From CAVSQX01 sp963730225 (GTDB taxonomy: Bacteria > Planctomycetota > Phycisphaerae > Tepidisphaerales > Tepidisphaeraceae), in contig CAVSQX010000004.1 in assembly GCA_963730225.1 (NCBI GenBank), positions 806,001 through 870,000 of the forward strand: a stretch of DNA of 64,000 bases. Direction: 5' to 3'. The position numbers and the translations under genes are program-made. Shown here in pieces: positions 19,166-27,884 of the stretch; within the stretch, counting starts at the first letter, position 1, and each line of letters starts with the position of its first letter. Below the pieces are notes generated by a model. The model worked only from the letters and a program-made list of their open reading frames with translations. It did no database searches and had not been told where the DNA came from.

Positions 19166-20698
19166 TCAATGTTGCGCCTGCAACGCCCGCGCGGCCAGCA
19201 GCTTCTTAGCCTGCCCCACCAGATAGAAGCTTCCCGTGATGACGATCAAATCTTCTTTCGTCACCGCCCGATTGGCAATCGCCAACGCCTCTTCCAGCGT
19301 CTGGGCCACCTGGGCCATTTTCCCATACTGCTCCACGTACTGGGCCGCCAGCTCTTCCGGATCGGCGGTGCGAATGTTGTTCACCGTGGTGAAGATCACC
19401 TTGTCGGCCCCGCTGGTGATGCGATCGAGCATTCCGGCGATGTCCTTGTCCCCGCAACATCCGAAGATGACGACGATCGAATCGCAGGGAATGTGCTGCC
19501 CGATCGCTTTCATCAGGGCATCAATGCTAGCGGCGTTGTGAGCGCCGTCGACCAGAATCCGCGGAGTCTGGCTGATCATCTCCATCCGGCCGGGAATCGT
19601 GACCTTGCTCAGCCCCTCCATGGCCCGAGCATCGTTGATGGCCAGGCCGCGAGATTTGAGCTTGTCGATAACGCCAAGAGCCAAGCCGCAATTAATGGCC
19701 TGGTGCTCCCCCAGCAGCGGAACCGCCAAGTGCTCAAACCGCGTGTTGGGAGTCGTCAGACAGACTCGGTTGTGCGGACCAAGCATGCGGGTCGCCTCGA
19801 AGCGATAGCTGAACTCCATCGTTTTACCGGTGATGTCAAGCGGCGCACCCACCTTCTCGGCGGCACGCTTCAATGTCTCTTCCACTTCGGGAGCTTGAAT
19901 CACCGTGACCGCTGGGATTCCATGCTTGAAGATTCCCGCCTTCTCGGCAGCGATGTGGCCCAGCGTCGGGCCCAGTTGGGCCATGTGATCTTTACTGATG
20001 CTGGTGATGGCGGTAACCTCCGGCTTGAGCACGTTGGTGCTATCCAGCCGGCCCCCCATGCCCGTCTCGATCACCGCAATATCCACCTTCTGTTCCGCAA
20101 AATATTTGAACGCCACGGCGGTCAATACATCAAAATAGGTCGGCACCGGCCGGCTGCGCGCAACCATCGGCTCGCACGTCCGGATCAACCGGGCAAAATC
20201 CGCGTGACCGACCATATTTCCATTGATCTGGATTCGTTCACGGATGTCCACCAAATGGGGGCTGGTGTACAGGCCAACTTTGTAGCCACAGGCCTCCAAC
20301 ATGGCCGCAACCATCACGCAAGTGCTTCCCTTGCCTTTGGTTCCGGCGATGTGAACCGAACGGAATTGATCCTGGGGATTGCCCAGCTTCCGCAGAAGCG
20401 TTCGCATTCGATCCAAATCGAAGTTCTGGCTGTTGTAACGAACGATTCGCAGCCGCTCAAAATCGCTCAGGGTGTTGAGAAAGCGAATCGCTTTGGCGTA
20501 ATTGCTCAGCCCATGGCGCATCGGCTTTGGCGCGGAGAATCCGGCTGATTTTGCTAAGTGCCTTACCCTACGGGCTTTAGCGGACTTGGTCGAACGGCCC
20601 GGAACGGCAACCGTACGCCTTTGCGCTGTCTCACGCCTCGTTTTTCCTTGCATCGCCATGATTCCGAACATCATATCAGGAACGCCATATCCTTTCAA
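19166..20698 (-). CDS. folC: bifunctional folylpolyglutamate synthase/dihydrofolate synthase
   Basis: An ATP-dependent ligase of the Mur ligase fold that adds glutamate to folates. The P-loop is GTKGKGST (residues 119-126 from the farthest start), followed by GLYTSPHLVDIRERIQING, IETGMGGRLDSTNV (metal and ATP region), TSISKDHMAQLG and the C-terminal VDGAHNAAS. Counting from the TTG at 20698 gives 510 residues, longer than the usual 420-450 because of a basic N-terminal tail. ATG codons at 20674, 20659, 20653 and 20521 are alternatives, the last beginning MRHGLSNYAKAIRFLN, where family similarity begins. It is a single gene, divergent from rimO. Confidence 0.92.
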   Translation of the reverse strand: MKGYGVPDMMFGIMAMQGKTRRETAQRRTVAVPGRSTKSAKARRVRHLAKSAGFSAPKPMRHGLSNYAKAIRFLNTLSDFERLRIVRYNSQNFDLDRMRTLLRKLGNPQDQFRSVHIAGTKGKGSTCVMVAAMLEACGYKVGLYTSPHLVDIRERIQINGNMVGHADFARLIRTCEPMVARSRPVPTYFDVLTAVAFKYFAEQKVDIAVIETGMGGRLDSTNVLKPEVTAITSISKDHMAQLGPTLGHIAAEKAGIFKHGIPAVTVIQAPEVEETLKRAAEKVGAPLDITGKTMEFSYRFEATRMLGPHNRVCLTTPNTRFEHLAVPLLGEHQAINCGLALGVIDKLKSRGLAINDARAMEGLSKVTIPGRMEMISQTPRILVDGAHNAASIDALMKAIGQHIPCDSIVVIFGCCGDKDIAGMLDRITSGADKVIFTTVNNIRTADPEELAAQYVEQYGKMAQVAQTLEEALAIANRAVTKEDLIVITGSFYLVGQAKKLLAARALQAQH

Positions 20699-20877
20699 AT
20701 TCCGCTTCCAAAACGCGACAACGCAGTAGTTTGCAGGTTAGCGTCCAATAGCAATTACAAGATGAATGCCCGGCTCAGGTTCGGTAGAGATTCGGGATGC
20801 CAGCACGCAGGAATTCGCCTTGGCCACTGTCGCCCGGTTCACATTTCCGCTACATTCGGCCCCACGTAGAGTAAACG

Positions 20878-22299
20878 ATGGATTCGACGAAAAGTTACAC
20901 CAATTCACCGATCCGCTCCGTCGCCTTCGTGAGCCTGGGCTGCCCCAAAAACCTGGTCGACAGCGAACGGATGCTCGGGCTGCTCGCCCAGGACGGCCTT
21001 GAGATTACCGCCGACCCCGCCGACGCCGATGCCATCGTCATCAATACCTGCGGATTTCTCGAAGCGAGCAAAACCGAATCCCTGCGGGAAATCCGCGACG
21101 CCATCCAGTTCAAGAAGACCGGCCGCTGCCAGCGCGTCGTCGTCGCCGGCTGCCTGGTGCAACGCCACAAAACCAAGCTGCTGGCCGAAGCCCCCGAAAT
21201 TGACAGCCTGGTCGGCGTCTTCGACCGCCAGCACATCGTCCCGGCCGTTCGCGGCCAGCCCAACGCCCAGCAGGCCGCCGGCCATTATCTTGGCAAGTAC
21301 CACGATCTCACCGCCTCGCTTCCCGAGGGCGGCTACGAAGACGATCGTGCCCGGCTTCGCCTGACTCCCCGCCATTACGCCTATCTCCGCATCAGCGAAG
21401 GCTGCAACCAGGGCTGCGCGTTCTGCACCATCCCCTCGATCCGTGGGCCGATGCGTTCCAAGCCGATCGACCAAATCCTCGCCGAAGCCCGTGAACTGGC
21501 CGCCGATGGAGCCGTCGAATTGAACCTCATCGGCCAGGACACCACCAGCTACGGCACCGACATCGGCTACACCCCGGGCCTTTGCGGCTTGCTGAAAACC
21601 CTGAGCCGCGAACTGAAAGATATCCATTGGCTCCGCCTCATGTACGCCTATCCAAGTTGCTTCACCGATGAAATGATCGACGCCATCGCCGCCTGCGACC
21701 GCGTCGTGAAATACATCGACATCCCGCTTCAGCACATCAACGATTCCATGCTGATGCTCATGAAACGGCGAGTGACGCGCACGCAAATCGAAACCCTGTT
21801 GCAAAAGCTTCGCGGAATTCCCGATCTGGCCATCCGCACCACATTCATCGCCGGCTCCCCCGGTGAAACCGAATCGCAGCATCGGGAACTGGTGCAATTT
21901 GTGAAGGATTTCGGCTTCGACATGATGGGCGTTTTTCCCTACAGCCCCGAACCCGGCACGCCGATGGGCCGGCTCACCAACCAAATCCCCGACGATGTGA
22001 AGCAATCTCGCGTCGAGGAACTCATGCTCGCCCAACAGCAGATCGCTTTCGCCAAAGCGAAGCAGATGGTGGGCAGTCGAGTCGAGGTTCTCATCGATCA
22101 CCGCGCCGACGACCGCTTCATCGCCCGCACCCAATCCCAGGCCCCTGATATCGACGGCGTTGTGCATCTCGATAGCAACGGAGCCGATCTGCACACCGGC
22201 CAGTTCATCGACGTGAAGGTGACCGATTATCAGGCTTACGATCTGGTCGCCCAAGTGCCGCGAAGCAAAGCGCGGAGTTTGAAAGTCGTCACTGCCTGA
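20878..22299 (+). CDS. rimO: ribosomal protein S12 methylthiotransferase
   Basis: A 473-residue radical SAM enzyme that methylthiolates an aspartate of ribosomal protein S12. The N-terminal MTTase domain has three cluster-binding cysteines, Cys22 (SLGCPKN), Cys58 (NTCGF) and Cys92 (AGCLVQR). The radical SAM cluster motif is CNQGCAFC (Cys176, 180, 183). The middle part carries ELNLIGQDTTSYG and IDIPLQHINDSML, and a TRAM domain closes the protein from about residue 400. SLGCPKNLVDSE is diagnostic for RimO against MiaB. Length is normal. Divergent from folC. Confidence 0.95.
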   Translation: MDSTKSYTNSPIRSVAFVSLGCPKNLVDSERMLGLLAQDGLEITADPADADAIVINTCGFLEASKTESLREIRDAIQFKKTGRCQRVVVAGCLVQRHKTKLLAEAPEIDSLVGVFDRQHIVPAVRGQPNAQQAAGHYLGKYHDLTASLPEGGYEDDRARLRLTPRHYAYLRISEGCNQGCAFCTIPSIRGPMRSKPIDQILAEARELAADGAVELNLIGQDTTSYGTDIGYTPGLCGLLKTLSRELKDIHWLRLMYAYPSCFTDEMIDAIAACDRVVKYIDIPLQHINDSMLMLMKRRVTRTQIETLLQKLRGIPDLAIRTTFIAGSPGETESQHRELVQFVKDFGFDMMGVFPYSPEPGTPMGRLTNQIPDDVKQSRVEELMLAQQQIAFAKAKQMVGSRVEVLIDHRADDRFIARTQSQAPDIDGVVHLDSNGADLHTGQFIDVKVTDYQAYDLVAQVPRSKARSLKVVTA

Positions 22300-22305
22300 A
22301 CAAAT

Positions 22306-22830
22306 CTATACCGTCTGCATTGCGTCCCGAACCGCCCGTCGCCGAAAGAAAAGCCAAACCGCCATCGGCACAACGCAGTTGCGCGCCCAACTGAGAAAGG
22401 TTATCCCGAAGTAGTACACGAGGAACGGATAGTTGGTGCTTGGAGCATAAAAACGATGCATCGACACTACACTAACCACGTCAAAGATCGCCGCGCAGAT
22501 CACACATCCAATCGAGCCCATCAGCAACAGTTTTCGCCCCATCGGAATTAGCCGAACGCTCAAATTGGCTCCAAGCAGTATCATCACCATCCCGACGCAT
22601 TCGGGAATCGCGCCTAGCAAAGACGGCCAAGTCGCAAAGGCAACGCGCCCGCTGGCCGAAGGACGCACAAACTGCTGATATGCGAGCAATGCAACCGCCC
22701 ACAGGTAACAGGCCATTCCAACTGCCGCGTAAACCCCCGCCACGGCCGACGCGAACCGAATTGCCGACAGCAGCGGCTCGTGCGATCGATCCGCATACTC
22801 AAGCTGCGTCACCGGCGTCGGATCGGTCAT
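22306..22830 (-). CDS. four-helix membrane protein, hypothetical
   Basis: A 174-residue protein with about four hydrophobic helices (residues 25-50, 68-92, 103-122, 138-162) and a short polar N-terminus beginning MTDPTPVTQLEY. The C-terminus is basic (FFRRRAVRDAMQTV). No signature of a named family is seen. It ends 6 bases from the convergent rimO stop and lies downstream of the Uma2 gene with 30 bases between them, so the two may share a transcript. Confidence 0.6.
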   Translation of the reverse strand: MTDPTPVTQLEYADRSHEPLLSAIRFASAVAGVYAAVGMACYLWAVALLAYQQFVRPSASGRVAFATWPSLLGAIPECVGMVMILLGANLSVRLIPMGRKLLLMGSIGCVICAAIFDVVSVVSMHRFYAPSTNYPFLVYYFGITFLSWARNCVVPMAVWLFFRRRAVRDAMQTV

Positions 22831-22860
22831 CGCGACTTCCCGTTTGCACCAGACGATCGA

Positions 22861-23505
22861 TTACAATTTCTCCCGCACCCAATCTCGAAACGCCAGCAGC
22901 AACGCCGTCTCCTCCATCTTTGGCCACATCTCCAAAAATCGATTTACCTCGCCGACCTGTAGAAATGGGAATGCCAGGCTTTTCTGCGAGGACTTATATT
23001 CCCCCTTCATCAGGTGCAGGCAGTTCAATCGCCTTCCATCGTGCTGCCAGATTTCGCGCACACCCAGAGCAGCGTAGATCGGCAGCCGATCAATTGACCA
23101 ACTCGTTACGTCTGCTTCGACCGCCAAATCGGGCGCAGGATCGACATTGAAATCCAAATCGTCTCGGCCGCGAATCTTCTTTTCGTTTTGAACGTAATAG
23201 CATTGATCCGGCTCAAGCCCCTTTTGCAAAGCACGCTTTCGAAACGTCGTTGAACCCAATCGGCGCATCGGAATACTTCGCTCCAGGGCGAGGATGTCAA
23301 TCATTACACCGATTAAATACTTACGGCGTTCGTGCTTCGGCAGCGGCGACATGATCTCCAGCCTTCCCTCGTCATAAGTCAGTTGGAGCCGCTGCTCCTG
23401 CAATTCCTGCAGCAGCAATTCGTAGAGCTCCCAGCTTACATTCTCCAGCACCACATGCTGTTCAGGGTGCTTGATTCCACTGGGTCTTGCCAATGTTGTT
23501 ACCAT
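22861..23505 (-). CDS. Uma2-family restriction-endonuclease-like protein (DUF820)
   Basis: A 214-residue protein with the Uma2 core: RLQLTYDEGRLEIMSPLPKH (about 39-58) followed by a PD-(D/E)xK-type strand pair, DPAPDLAVEADVT and LGVREIWQHD, and YVQNEKKIRGRDDLD. Family members have an endonuclease fold and often occur in many copies per genome in cyanobacteria and planctomycetes; cellular function is not established. ATG 23505 is favoured because AGGGAG lies just before it and TATAAT at about 23515-23520 would be its -10 box; the frame extends to 23568 but would overlap that promoter and the pgsA leader. Confidence 0.8.
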   Translation of the reverse strand: MVTTLARPSGIKHPEQHVVLENVSWELYELLLQELQEQRLQLTYDEGRLEIMSPLPKHERRKYLIGVMIDILALERSIPMRRLGSTTFRKRALQKGLEPDQCYYVQNEKKIRGRDDLDFNVDPAPDLAVEADVTSWSIDRLPIYAALGVREIWQHDGRRLNCLHLMKGEYKSSQKSLAFPFLQVGEVNRFLEMWPKMEETALLLAFRDWVREKL

Positions 23506-23647
23506 TACTCCCTGATTATAATGCAGAATCCCATAAAATCGAAGCGGACTGTCCGTGCGTCCGTTCATGATTCAGATCTCTCGCTTCGCTCATGATTTAT
23601 CACTTGAGTTTCCCGTCTTCTCCGTTCCCCGTACAATCCCGCGCTCG

Positions 23648-24280
23648 ATGTTCCGCCACGTCCCCAACGCATTGACCGGCGCCCGGCTGGCGTTGGCCGT
23701 CGTCTTCTTCATCCTGCTTTCCCTCTACCAGCACGAAGGCCGCGGCGATCCGCTGCTCCTCAACTCGGCTTTTCTCATCTATCTCATCGCGCTGGTCACC
23801 GATTTTCTCGATGGCTATCTGGCTCGGAGATGGAAAGTTGAAGGCGCCTTCGGCCGGTTGGTCGATCCATTCGTCGACAAGGTGCTGGTGCTCGGCTCCT
23901 TCATCTTCTTTGCCGGGAAAAATTTCGTGATTCAGGAGCACCACACCGCCGTGGTCAAGACGATCACCGGAATCGCGCCGTGGATGGTCGTGCTGATCCT
24001 TGCCCGCGAGCTTCTGGTCACGAGCCTGCGCGGCGTCAGTGAAAGCTCCGGGCAGAACTTCGGGGCGGATTTGGGCGGCAAATTCAAAATGGTCATGCAA
24101 TCCGCCACCATCCTGGTCATTCTGCTCTACGTGAATTATTTCGAGCGCTCCACCGGCGACATCGAGCGCGATGCCCGGCTGGTCCGCGATTGCTTCATCT
24201 GGGTTACCATCCTCGTCACGCTCGCCAGCGGAATTTCTTACCTCCGCCGCGGTGCTAATCTCTATTCTCACAGTGCGTAA
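23648..24280 (+). CDS. pgsA: CDP-diacylglycerol-glycerol-3-phosphate 3-phosphatidyltransferase
   Basis: A 210-residue membrane enzyme making phosphatidylglycerolphosphate. It has the full CDP-alcohol phosphotransferase motif DFLDGYLAR, then eight residues, Gly, three residues, Asp, three residues, Asp (VDPFVDK). About six helices are predicted. ATG 23648 is chosen because MFRHVPNALTGARL matches the family start; an earlier frame start at 23555 adds an unrelated segment. The next gene, pgpA, overlaps its 3' end by 8 bases, which places synthase and phosphatase of the same pathway in one operon. A second CDP-alcohol transferase lies at 42619-43245. Confidence 0.88.
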   Translation: MFRHVPNALTGARLALAVVFFILLSLYQHEGRGDPLLLNSAFLIYLIALVTDFLDGYLARRWKVEGAFGRLVDPFVDKVLVLGSFIFFAGKNFVIQEHHTAVVKTITGIAPWMVVLILARELLVTSLRGVSESSGQNFGADLGGKFKMVMQSATILVILLYVNYFERSTGDIERDARLVRDCFIWVTILVTLASGISYLRRGANLYSHSA

Positions 24281-24758
24281 ATGGATCGTCACCTTCTTCG
24301 GCTCCGGACTTTCCCCGATCGCTCCGGGCACCGCCGGCAGCTTGCTGACGAGCATTCTGCTGATGCTCGTTTACCTGCTGATCGAACCGACATTTCTGGT
24401 CTGGCAAATTGTTTTGCTCGCGGGTCTGACCGTTTCCTCGCTTCTGACCGTCGCTCTTTCCCCCTGGGCCATCGTTCATTTTTCGCGCGAAGATCCCCCC
24501 TGGCTGGTGCTGGATGAAGTCGCCGGTATCTGCACCGCAGGCCTTTTTTTGCCGATATATCCGCATTGGGGAGAGCTTTGGCCGATTGCGATGTCGTTTC
24601 TCGCCTTCCGCATCCTGGACATCACCAAGCCCCCGCCGGCCCGCCAACTGGAGCATCTGCCGGCCGGCTGGGGAATCCTCCTGGATGATCTGGCCGCCGC
24701 CGTCTACGCCAACATTTTCTGCCAATTGCTTTTGCGGCTGGCATTCAGCAGACTGTAG
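24273..24758 (+). CDS. pgpA: phosphatidylglycerophosphatase A
   Basis: A 161-residue membrane protein starting at GTG 24273 inside the pgsA stop region, a spacing typical of coupled translation. Family motifs are visible: FGSGLSPIAPGTAGSL near the start, DPPWLVLDEVAGI in the middle and AFRILDITKPPPARQLE before GILLDDLAAAVYA. These hold the acidic residues that bind metal for dephosphorylating phosphatidylglycerophosphate to phosphatidylglycerol. The frame is open to 24171 but only within pgsA. With pgsA before it and uppP 31 bases after it, the locus is devoted to lipid phosphate chemistry. Confidence 0.9.
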   Translation: MRKWIVTFFGSGLSPIAPGTAGSLLTSILLMLVYLLIEPTFLVWQIVLLAGLTVSSLLTVALSPWAIVHFSREDPPWLVLDEVAGICTAGLFLPIYPHWGELWPIAMSFLAFRILDITKPPPARQLEHLPAGWGILLDDLAAAVYANIFCQLLLRLAFSRL

Positions 24759-24789
24759 TGGAATTTGTCTGTCATAGGAGAACCTACTC

Positions 24790-25809
24790 TTGCAACTGCT
24801 GGCCGTCGCTCACAACACTCTGCCAACTCCGCTTCAGAATGACTACGTGCTGTCGCTGATTCTGGGAATCATCGAAGGGCTGACCGAATTCCTTCCCGTC
24901 AGCTCCACCGCTCACCTGCGCATCGCCGAAGCCATCTTGAAACTTCCGCTGGAGACCGGCTACTGGAAGATGTATTCGATCGTCATCCAACTCGGCGCGA
25001 TTCTCTGCCTGCCGATCTATTTTTTCCCCGAGATCGTGCGCTTCATCCGCAGCTTTCCCAACGGCAAGCGCGGCGACCGCACGGTGTTGACGCATCCGCT
25101 GAGCCTGACGATGATTGCTTTTGTCGTCACCGCCGTTCCCACCTATTTCCTGACCAAAATCGTCGGCGAAAATCTCGACAATTTTTATGTGATCGGCACC
25201 GCCCTGTTCGTCGGCGGAATCGTCATGTGGGTCGTCGACGCCATTTACGGTCGGCCGCGCATCAAGCAGCGCGGTTTCGATCTGGTCACCGCCGAGCTGG
25301 CCGCCCACGGCCGGCAAACCAAGATTCAGGCCGTTTCCATCGCCAACGAGCGCTATTACCGCACCAACGACATGGATGAAATGACCCTGCCGCAAGCCGT
25401 CTGGATCGGCGCCTGCCAGATTCTCTCGGCCGTCTTCCCCGGCGCAAGCCGATCGATGACCACGATCGCCGCTGGACAGGTCGTTGGCATGTCGCGTCCC
25501 GCCGCTCTGGAGTTTTCCTTTTTCCTGTCCATCCCCACCATGCTCGCCGCGACGCTGTACACCCTGAAAAAGGCCGTATTCCCCAAGCTCGGCCAGGGCG
25601 ACGCCTTCACGCCGGCGATGATGACGCCGCACGATTGGATCGTGCTGGCCATCGGATTTGTCGTTTCCTTCGTCGTCGCTTTCGGCGTCGTCGCCTGGTT
25701 CATGGCCTGGGTGCGCCATCACGGGTTTGTTCCGTTCGCAATCTACCGCCTGATCCTCGGAGCGATTGTTCTTTACTTCGCGTTCCACGCATCAGGCGGC
25801 GGGCTGTAA
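24790..25809 (+). CDS. uppP: undecaprenyl-diphosphatase
   Basis: A 339-residue multi-pass membrane enzyme that recycles undecaprenyl pyrophosphate to the monophosphate carrier used in cell wall and polysaccharide synthesis. The two signature regions are EGLTEFLPVSSTAHL (residues 29-43) and FPGASRSMTT. About eight helices are predicted. The start is TTG at 24790, with AGGAG 10 bases before it. It is longer than E. coli UppP (273) because of an extra loop near residues 150-190 (RPRIKQRGFDLVTAELAAHG), which is polar and may be cytoplasmic. It is the last gene of the pgsA-pgpA-uppP cluster. Confidence 0.92.
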   Translation: MQLLAVAHNTLPTPLQNDYVLSLILGIIEGLTEFLPVSSTAHLRIAEAILKLPLETGYWKMYSIVIQLGAILCLPIYFFPEIVRFIRSFPNGKRGDRTVLTHPLSLTMIAFVVTAVPTYFLTKIVGENLDNFYVIGTALFVGGIVMWVVDAIYGRPRIKQRGFDLVTAELAAHGRQTKIQAVSIANERYYRTNDMDEMTLPQAVWIGACQILSAVFPGASRSMTTIAAGQVVGMSRPAALEFSFFLSIPTMLAATLYTLKKAVFPKLGQGDAFTPAMMTPHDWIVLAIGFVVSFVVAFGVVAWFMAWVRHHGFVPFAIYRLILGAIVLYFAFHASGGGL

Positions 25810-25816
25810 GTCGAAT

Positions 25817-25913
25817 GGGTGAATTCACTACGGAGGCACGGAGAACACGGAGAGAAAAAGATGATTCCTTTAGGCTTCTCCGTGTCCTGCGTGCCTCCGT
25901 GGTAAAGTCACCC
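25817..25913. repeat. long inverted repeat, GGAGGCACGGAGA family
   Basis: The left arm (25817-25854, GGGTGAATTCACTACGGAGG...) is the imperfect reverse complement of the right arm (25874-25913, ...TGCCTCCGTGGTAAAGTCACCC), with about 20 bases between. It fills the junction between uppP and the amidohydrolase gene. The same word set recurs at 41283-41373 and, as one arm only, at 30957-30988, so it is a dispersed palindromic element. Confidence 0.85.
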
Positions 25914-25915
25914 GC

Positions 25916-27190
25916 TTGATCACCCGCACGTCCACGATTCTCACCGCCGACTGGCTCGCACCGATGACCGCACCACCGATCCGGGACGGCGCAATTGTCT
26001 TTTCCGACGAAAAAATTCTCGCCGTCGGTCGCGCCGCCGATCTCATCGCTCAGCATTCTCACGCCGCCGTTCAACAGCTCGGCCGATCGGTGATCCTTCC
26101 CGCGCTGATCAACCCCCACACGCATTTGGAACTGAGCGATTGCCGCTGCGGCCCGCCGCCGACCGAGGGTTTCGCCGGTTGGCTGGTCGACATGCTGCGC
26201 CGCACACGCATCACGCCCGACCAAATGCAGTCCGCGGTGAACACCGCCGTCGCCGCAGGCGTCGGGCAATGTCTGAGATTCGGCGTCGCCACCGTCGGCG
26301 ACATCTCGCGCCAATGCTATCTCACCCGCCCGCTGCTTCGGCAAACTCCGCTGCGAATCATCAGCTACGGTGAAATCCAGGCGATGGCCCAGCGGCGCAA
26401 TCTGCTCGAAGAGCGAATCACCGCCGCGATCGACGATTCTCAAGCCACGCCGCATTTGCGTATCGGCCTCACTCCACACGCGCCGTATTCCATCGAACCC
26501 GACGGCTACCGCCGATGTCTGCAAATCGCGCGCGAAAAGAATCTGCCGCTAGCTACGCATCTGGCCGAGACCGCCGACGAAGCTCCATTCCTCGCCGACC
26601 ATTCCGGCCCCCTGCGCGATCTCTGGAACGCCTGGCTCACCTGGGACGATTCCGTACCGCGCTTTCCCGCCGGCCCGATTCGCTTCGCTCAATCGCTTGG
26701 ATTGCTCGACTTCCCGACGCTGCTCGCCCACGTGAACTACTGTGACGACGACGAATTGAAAATCCTCGCCGCCGGCCGAGCCAGCGTCGTTTACTGTCCG
26801 CGAACACACGCCTATTTCAATCATCCGCCCCATCGCTGGCGCGACATGCTTGCGGCCGGAATCAACGTCGCCGTCGGCACCGACAGCTGCGCCAGTTCAC
26901 CCGATCTGAATCCCCTAGACGATCTGCGGCTGCTTCACCGGCTTTTTCCCCAGACCGATCCGCACACACTTTGGGAACTGATCACCATCCGCGCCGCCGC
27001 CGCCCTGGAGCAATCGGATTCGGTCGGCTCACTGGAAGTCGGCAAGTCCGCCGACATCGTTGCATTCCCCATCGCCACCGACGAATCGCTGCGCCAACTC
27101 CTGGAATCCCACATTCTTCCCACCCATCTCTGGATTGCTGGAGCTCTCGTCGGAAATTCGAAGTACGAAATTCGAAATGCGAATCAATAA
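25916..27190 (+). CDS. amidohydrolase-superfamily metal hydrolase (MtaD/SsnA-like)
   Basis: A 424-residue TIM-barrel hydrolase. Metal ligands are visible: the HTH motif in INPHTHLELSD, a barrel His in PLATHLAET, a second in LLAHVNYCDDDEL and the catalytic Asp in AVGTDSCASSPDLNPLDDL. The N-terminal strand set (LTADWLAP and GAIVFSDEKILAVG) and SLEVGKSADIVAFP near the end form the small beta domain of this superfamily. Related enzymes deaminate S-adenosylhomocysteine, adenosine analogues or guanine; the substrate here is unknown. The start is TTG 25916, directly after an inverted repeat. The last eleven residues and the stop are encoded by another inverted repeat, so the natural C-terminus has been replaced. 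Confidence 0.85.
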   Translation: MITRTSTILTADWLAPMTAPPIRDGAIVFSDEKILAVGRAADLIAQHSHAAVQQLGRSVILPALINPHTHLELSDCRCGPPPTEGFAGWLVDMLRRTRITPDQMQSAVNTAVAAGVGQCLRFGVATVGDISRQCYLTRPLLRQTPLRIISYGEIQAMAQRRNLLEERITAAIDDSQATPHLRIGLTPHAPYSIEPDGYRRCLQIAREKNLPLATHLAETADEAPFLADHSGPLRDLWNAWLTWDDSVPRFPAGPIRFAQSLGLLDFPTLLAHVNYCDDDELKILAAGRASVVYCPRTHAYFNHPPHRWRDMLAAGINVAVGTDSCASSPDLNPLDDLRLLHRLFPQTDPHTLWELITIRAAAALEQSDSVGSLEVGKSADIVAFPIATDESLRQLLESHILPTHLWIAGALVGNSKYEIRNANQ

Positions 27191-27286
27191 CGAATGCTCA
27201 AATGTCCAAATGACCAAACGCCCGCTTCGTTCGTCATTCGTTCTTCGAATTGAATTCGAATTTCGAGTTTCGTCCTTCGAATTTTC
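27152..27286. repeat. long inverted repeat, GAAATTCGAA family, across two gene ends
   Basis: The left arm 27152-27196 (GGAAATTCGAAGTACGAAAT...ACGAATG) pairs imperfectly with the right arm 27235-27286 (CATTCGTTCTTCGAATT...TCGAATTTTC). The left arm supplies the amidohydrolase stop codon at 27188, and the right arm reaches the stop codon of the convergent PH-domain gene at 27285. Composition is more AT-rich than the surroundings. Confidence 0.85.
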
Positions 27287-27881
27287 ACGCACACCCTCCC
27301 TGCTTTGCCCGACTGATGGTGGCCGCTATTTTTTCATGCACGAATTTCGGCTTTCCCACCGTCTGCCAATATCCAAACGCCGCCGTTTCGTCCTGCGGAA
27401 TAATCTCGATCGTTCCGACCGAAACGATTCGATCTTCGACGTTACGAATGAGCCGAGTTCTGGCCACCTTGCGCAGCGGGCAATCAAACACATCAATGTT
27501 GAACACACCCGACACGCTCAGAATCCGCAGATCGGTCAGGACGTACAATTTACCCATCCACTGCATTGTTCCCCAGATCAGCCTCCCGCTGATGACGATC
27601 AATCCGCTTTCGACGTAATCGCGATTGGGGCCCGGCAAATGCGGCCCGAGTATTTTCGCCGCCAGCAGCACGACCAACACGCCCGCCACGAAGCGCAGGC
27701 TGCTGAGCACGACGAACCACACCGACGGCTTGAGAATCAGCAGCACCAATTCCCCGTCGCGCAGCACATGCGAAGCCAGAAGTGTCGCCAGCGAGGTCCC
27801 GGCCGGGGCTGTGGCCGTCGCCGCGGCCGCCGTTTCGCTCGACCAACTCGGCGGCTCGGTGATGGCTCGATTCACTTTCAC
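27285..27881 (-). CDS. membrane-anchored bacterial PH-domain protein
   Basis: A 198-residue protein with an Ala-rich lead, one or two membrane helices (about residues 53-80, FVVLSSLRFVAGVLVVLLAA) and a C-terminal bacterial pleckstrin-homology-like domain (about 95-190: LYVLTDLRILSVSGVFNIDV, CPLRKVARTRLIRN, VGTIEIIPQ). This resembles the YdbS/YdbT-type membrane PH proteins, whose role is poorly known. It begins 3 bases after the hpt stop and is probably cotranscribed. Its final bases lie in the arm of an inverted repeat. Confidence 0.75.
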   Translation of the reverse strand: MKVNRAITEPPSWSSETAAAATATAPAGTSLATLLASHVLRDGELVLLILKPSVWFVVLSSLRFVAGVLVVLLAAKILGPHLPGPNRDYVESGLIVISGRLIWGTMQWMGKLYVLTDLRILSVSGVFNIDVFDCPLRKVARTRLIRNVEDRIVSVGTIEIIPQDETAAFGYWQTVGKPKFVHEKIAATISRAKQGGCA

Positions 27882-27884
27882 GCC

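Noticed and set aside
20905..22254. 449-codon minus-strand open frame
   Set aside because: Antisense shadow of rimO; the plus strand carries all six iron-sulfur cysteines.
24784..25788. 334-codon minus-strand open frame
   Set aside because: Antisense to uppP, highly charged translation with no domain.
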